Assembly: GCA_035513295.1 (NCBI GenBank) | Contig: DATKCH010000095.1 | Location: forward strand, 12,799 to 76,798 | Length of the DNA stretch: 64,000 bases | Direction: 5' to 3' | Source of the DNA: DATHRK01 sp035513295 | GTDB taxonomy: Bacteria > Gemmatimonadota > Gemmatimonadetes > Longimicrobiales > RSA9 | Part shown: positions 63,029-64,000 of the stretch, piece by piece | Position numbering within the stretch: position 1 is the stretch's first letter | Layout: every line of letters begins with the position of its first letter | Made by a program: the position numbers and the translations under genes | The notes under the pieces: generated by a model | Databases searched by the model: none | The model's input: only the letters and a program-made list of their open reading frames with translations | What the model was told of the DNA's origin: nothing

Positions 63029-63892
63029 ATGAGCGAGCCCACCCATCGAGAGGTGACGATCGAGGCGCTGGACGGGTATCCGCTCGGCGCGAGCGTCCTC
63101 GACGGCGCGGGGGCCGCGCGGCCATGGGTGATAATCAATCCCGCCGTGGGCACGCCGCACCGCTTCTACCGGCGCTTCGGCGCGTTCCTGGCGGATCACG
63201 GCTACGCCGTCGTCAGTTACGACTACCGGGGGATCGGGGCTTCCTCGCCGGACCGGCTGCGCGGGTTCCCCGCGGACATGAGGGACTGGGGCGAACGCGA
63301 CTTCGGTGGGGTCCTCCGGTGGGTGACCGCGCGCGCGGACGGCCGCGGCGTGGTCGTGATCGGGCACAGCTTCGGCGGACAGATCCTGGGGATGCCGCCC
63401 TCCGGGCACGATCTCAGGGCGTCGGTGGTGGTGGCGTCCCAGAGCGGATACTGGGGTCACTGGCCGTGGCCGTCGCGCCTGTGGGTGGGCGCCCTCTGGT
63501 GGGCGGTCATTCCGGCGACGACGGCGCTCGCGGGCTATTTTCCGTCTCGCCTGATCGGCTTCGGAGAGGCGCTGCCCACCGCCGCCGCCAGGCAGTGGGC
63601 CCGCTGGGGACGCCATCCGGACTACCTCTTCGGCGACCTCGATCGCGCGTCCCGCGCCCGCTACGACGCGATCGATGCACCGATGCTCGTGTGGAGCTTC
63701 ACGGACGACCCGATCGCCATCGAGCCCGCGGTGAGAAAGCTCCTCGAGGGCTACCCGCGCGCGCGCGTCGAATGGCGTCACGTGTCTCCCGCCGATCTGC
63801 GGATGAGGAGCGTCGGCCATCATGGGTTCTTTCGCGAGTCGGCGCTCGACGCCCTCTGGCGGCCCACGCTGGAGTGGCTGGAGGCACACTAG
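63029..63892 (+). CDS. Alpha/beta-hydrolase
   Basis: 287-aa serine hydrolase: LGASVLDGAGAARPWVIINP, VSYDYRGIGASSP, nucleophile elbow VVVIGHSFGGQILG, and C-terminal RSVGHHGFFRE (catalytic His). Similar to uncharacterised COG4757-type hydrolases. ATG 63029. Confidence 0.88.
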   Translation: MSEPTHREVTIEALDGYPLGASVLDGAGAARPWVIINPAVGTPHRFYRRFGAFLADHGYAVVSYDYRGIGASSPDRLRGFPADMRDWGERDFGGVLRWVTARADGRGVVVIGHSFGGQILGMPPSGHDLRASVVVASQSGYWGHWPWPSRLWVGALWWAVIPATTALAGYFPSRLIGFGEALPTAAARQWARWGRHPDYLFGDLDRASRARYDAIDAPMLVWSFTDDPIAIEPAVRKLLEGYPRARVEWRHVSPADLRMRSVGHHGFFRESALDALWRPTLEWLEAH

Positions 63893-63904
63893 CGGGCGAC
63901 AAAA

Positions 63905-63930
63905 GGCCGGGCCGATTCCTCGACCCGGCC
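63905..63930. terminator. Hairpin between convergent genes
   Basis: 7-bp stem GGCCGGG/CCCGGCC (63905-63911 and 63924-63930) with a second small CGA/TCG stem inside, preceded by AAAA on the plus strand. It probably terminates both the hydrolase and the partial gene beyond it. Confidence 0.6.
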
Positions 63931-63961
63931 CGACCGCTCTCCGGCGCGGCGCGACGATGCG

Positions 63962-64000
63962 CTAGCGGATCGCGATCCGTTCGTTCATCTGCAGCGTGAG
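63962..64000 (-). CDS. Partial C-terminus of an unidentified protein
   Basis: Only 12 codons and a TAG are inside the window, reading LTLQMNERIAIR then stop on the minus strand. The protein cannot be identified; the hairpin just after its stop supports a real gene end. Confidence 0.4.
   Translation of the reverse strand, partial: LTLQMNERIAIR

Overview
The window is a stretch of ordinary-looking bacterial chromosome: very GC-rich (roughly 70% by eye), densely packed on both strands, with many 4-bp ATGA/GTGA gene overlaps and frequent GTG/TTG starts. The mix of genes fits an aerobic, peptide-degrading, Gram-negative-type bacterium: many lipoprotein or secreted M1/M28/amidohydrolase enzymes, OmpA-type and other outer-membrane proteins, heme A synthase, superoxide dismutase, a compact Rho and IF-1. 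The overall style is most like Gemmatimonadota. That placement is an inference from protein style, not from a marker gene. I saw no rRNA, tRNA, CRISPR array, insertion sequence, integrase or phage gene.

Left third (1-22 kb). A window-truncated kinase-like/outer-membrane barrel protein is followed by an M20 deacylase, a three-gene RimK ribosomal-S6 modification cluster (zinc protease, RimK, aspartoacylase-like), a TauE/SafE exporter, an M28 lipoprotein peptidase and a DUF4112 protein. Next come a frameshifted remnant of a cation-chloride cotransporter C-terminus and a two-gene lipoprotein operon (Ig-like/TIG domain HEXXH protease plus a small lipoprotein with an internal duplication). After several small membrane proteins there are two translationally coupled amidohydrolases, a Rieske oxygenase, infA, rho and an iodotyrosine-deiodinase-like nitroreductase.

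Middle (22-45 kb). Peptide and amino-acid catabolism (carboxypeptidase-Q-like M28 coupled to a Leu/Phe/Val-type dehydrogenase) is followed by Mn-type SOD, a CAP-domain protein, an NhaC-type antiporter, an M1 peptidase and an OmpA lipoprotein. A truncated nitrilase abuts a folate/pterin set (pteridine-reductase-like SDR, folB, folK). Then come DUF72, tyrS, a hydrolase, a GT2 glycosyltransferase, an SDR and a tight operon of a small membrane protein, a fused acyl-CoA oxidase and ctaA, and finally LEA14-like, DUF2892 and MurB-like genes.

Right third (45-64 kb). A histidine kinase/OmpR-type regulator pair is followed by a secreted protein of unknown function, an M50-like membrane protease, an L,D-transpeptidase, uppS, a winged-helix regulator with a six-helix membrane protein, an outer-membrane-type protein and an aminotransferase. 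The window ends with aconitase, DUF971, an AlkA-like glycosylase, a D-threonine-aldolase-like enzyme, a HerA/YjgR-type ATPase and a serine hydrolase.

The most interesting signals are: (a) three well-formed sigma-54 (-24/-12) promoters, each in front of a small envelope or secreted protein, suggesting a sigma-54 envelope regulon; (b) a pteridine-reductase-type SDR whose catalytic Tyr is His, beside folB/folK; (c) an intact iodotyrosine-deiodinase substrate triad downstream of rho; (d) two gene remnants (cotransporter, nitrilase); and (e) an acyl-CoA oxidase with an extra N-terminal domain.
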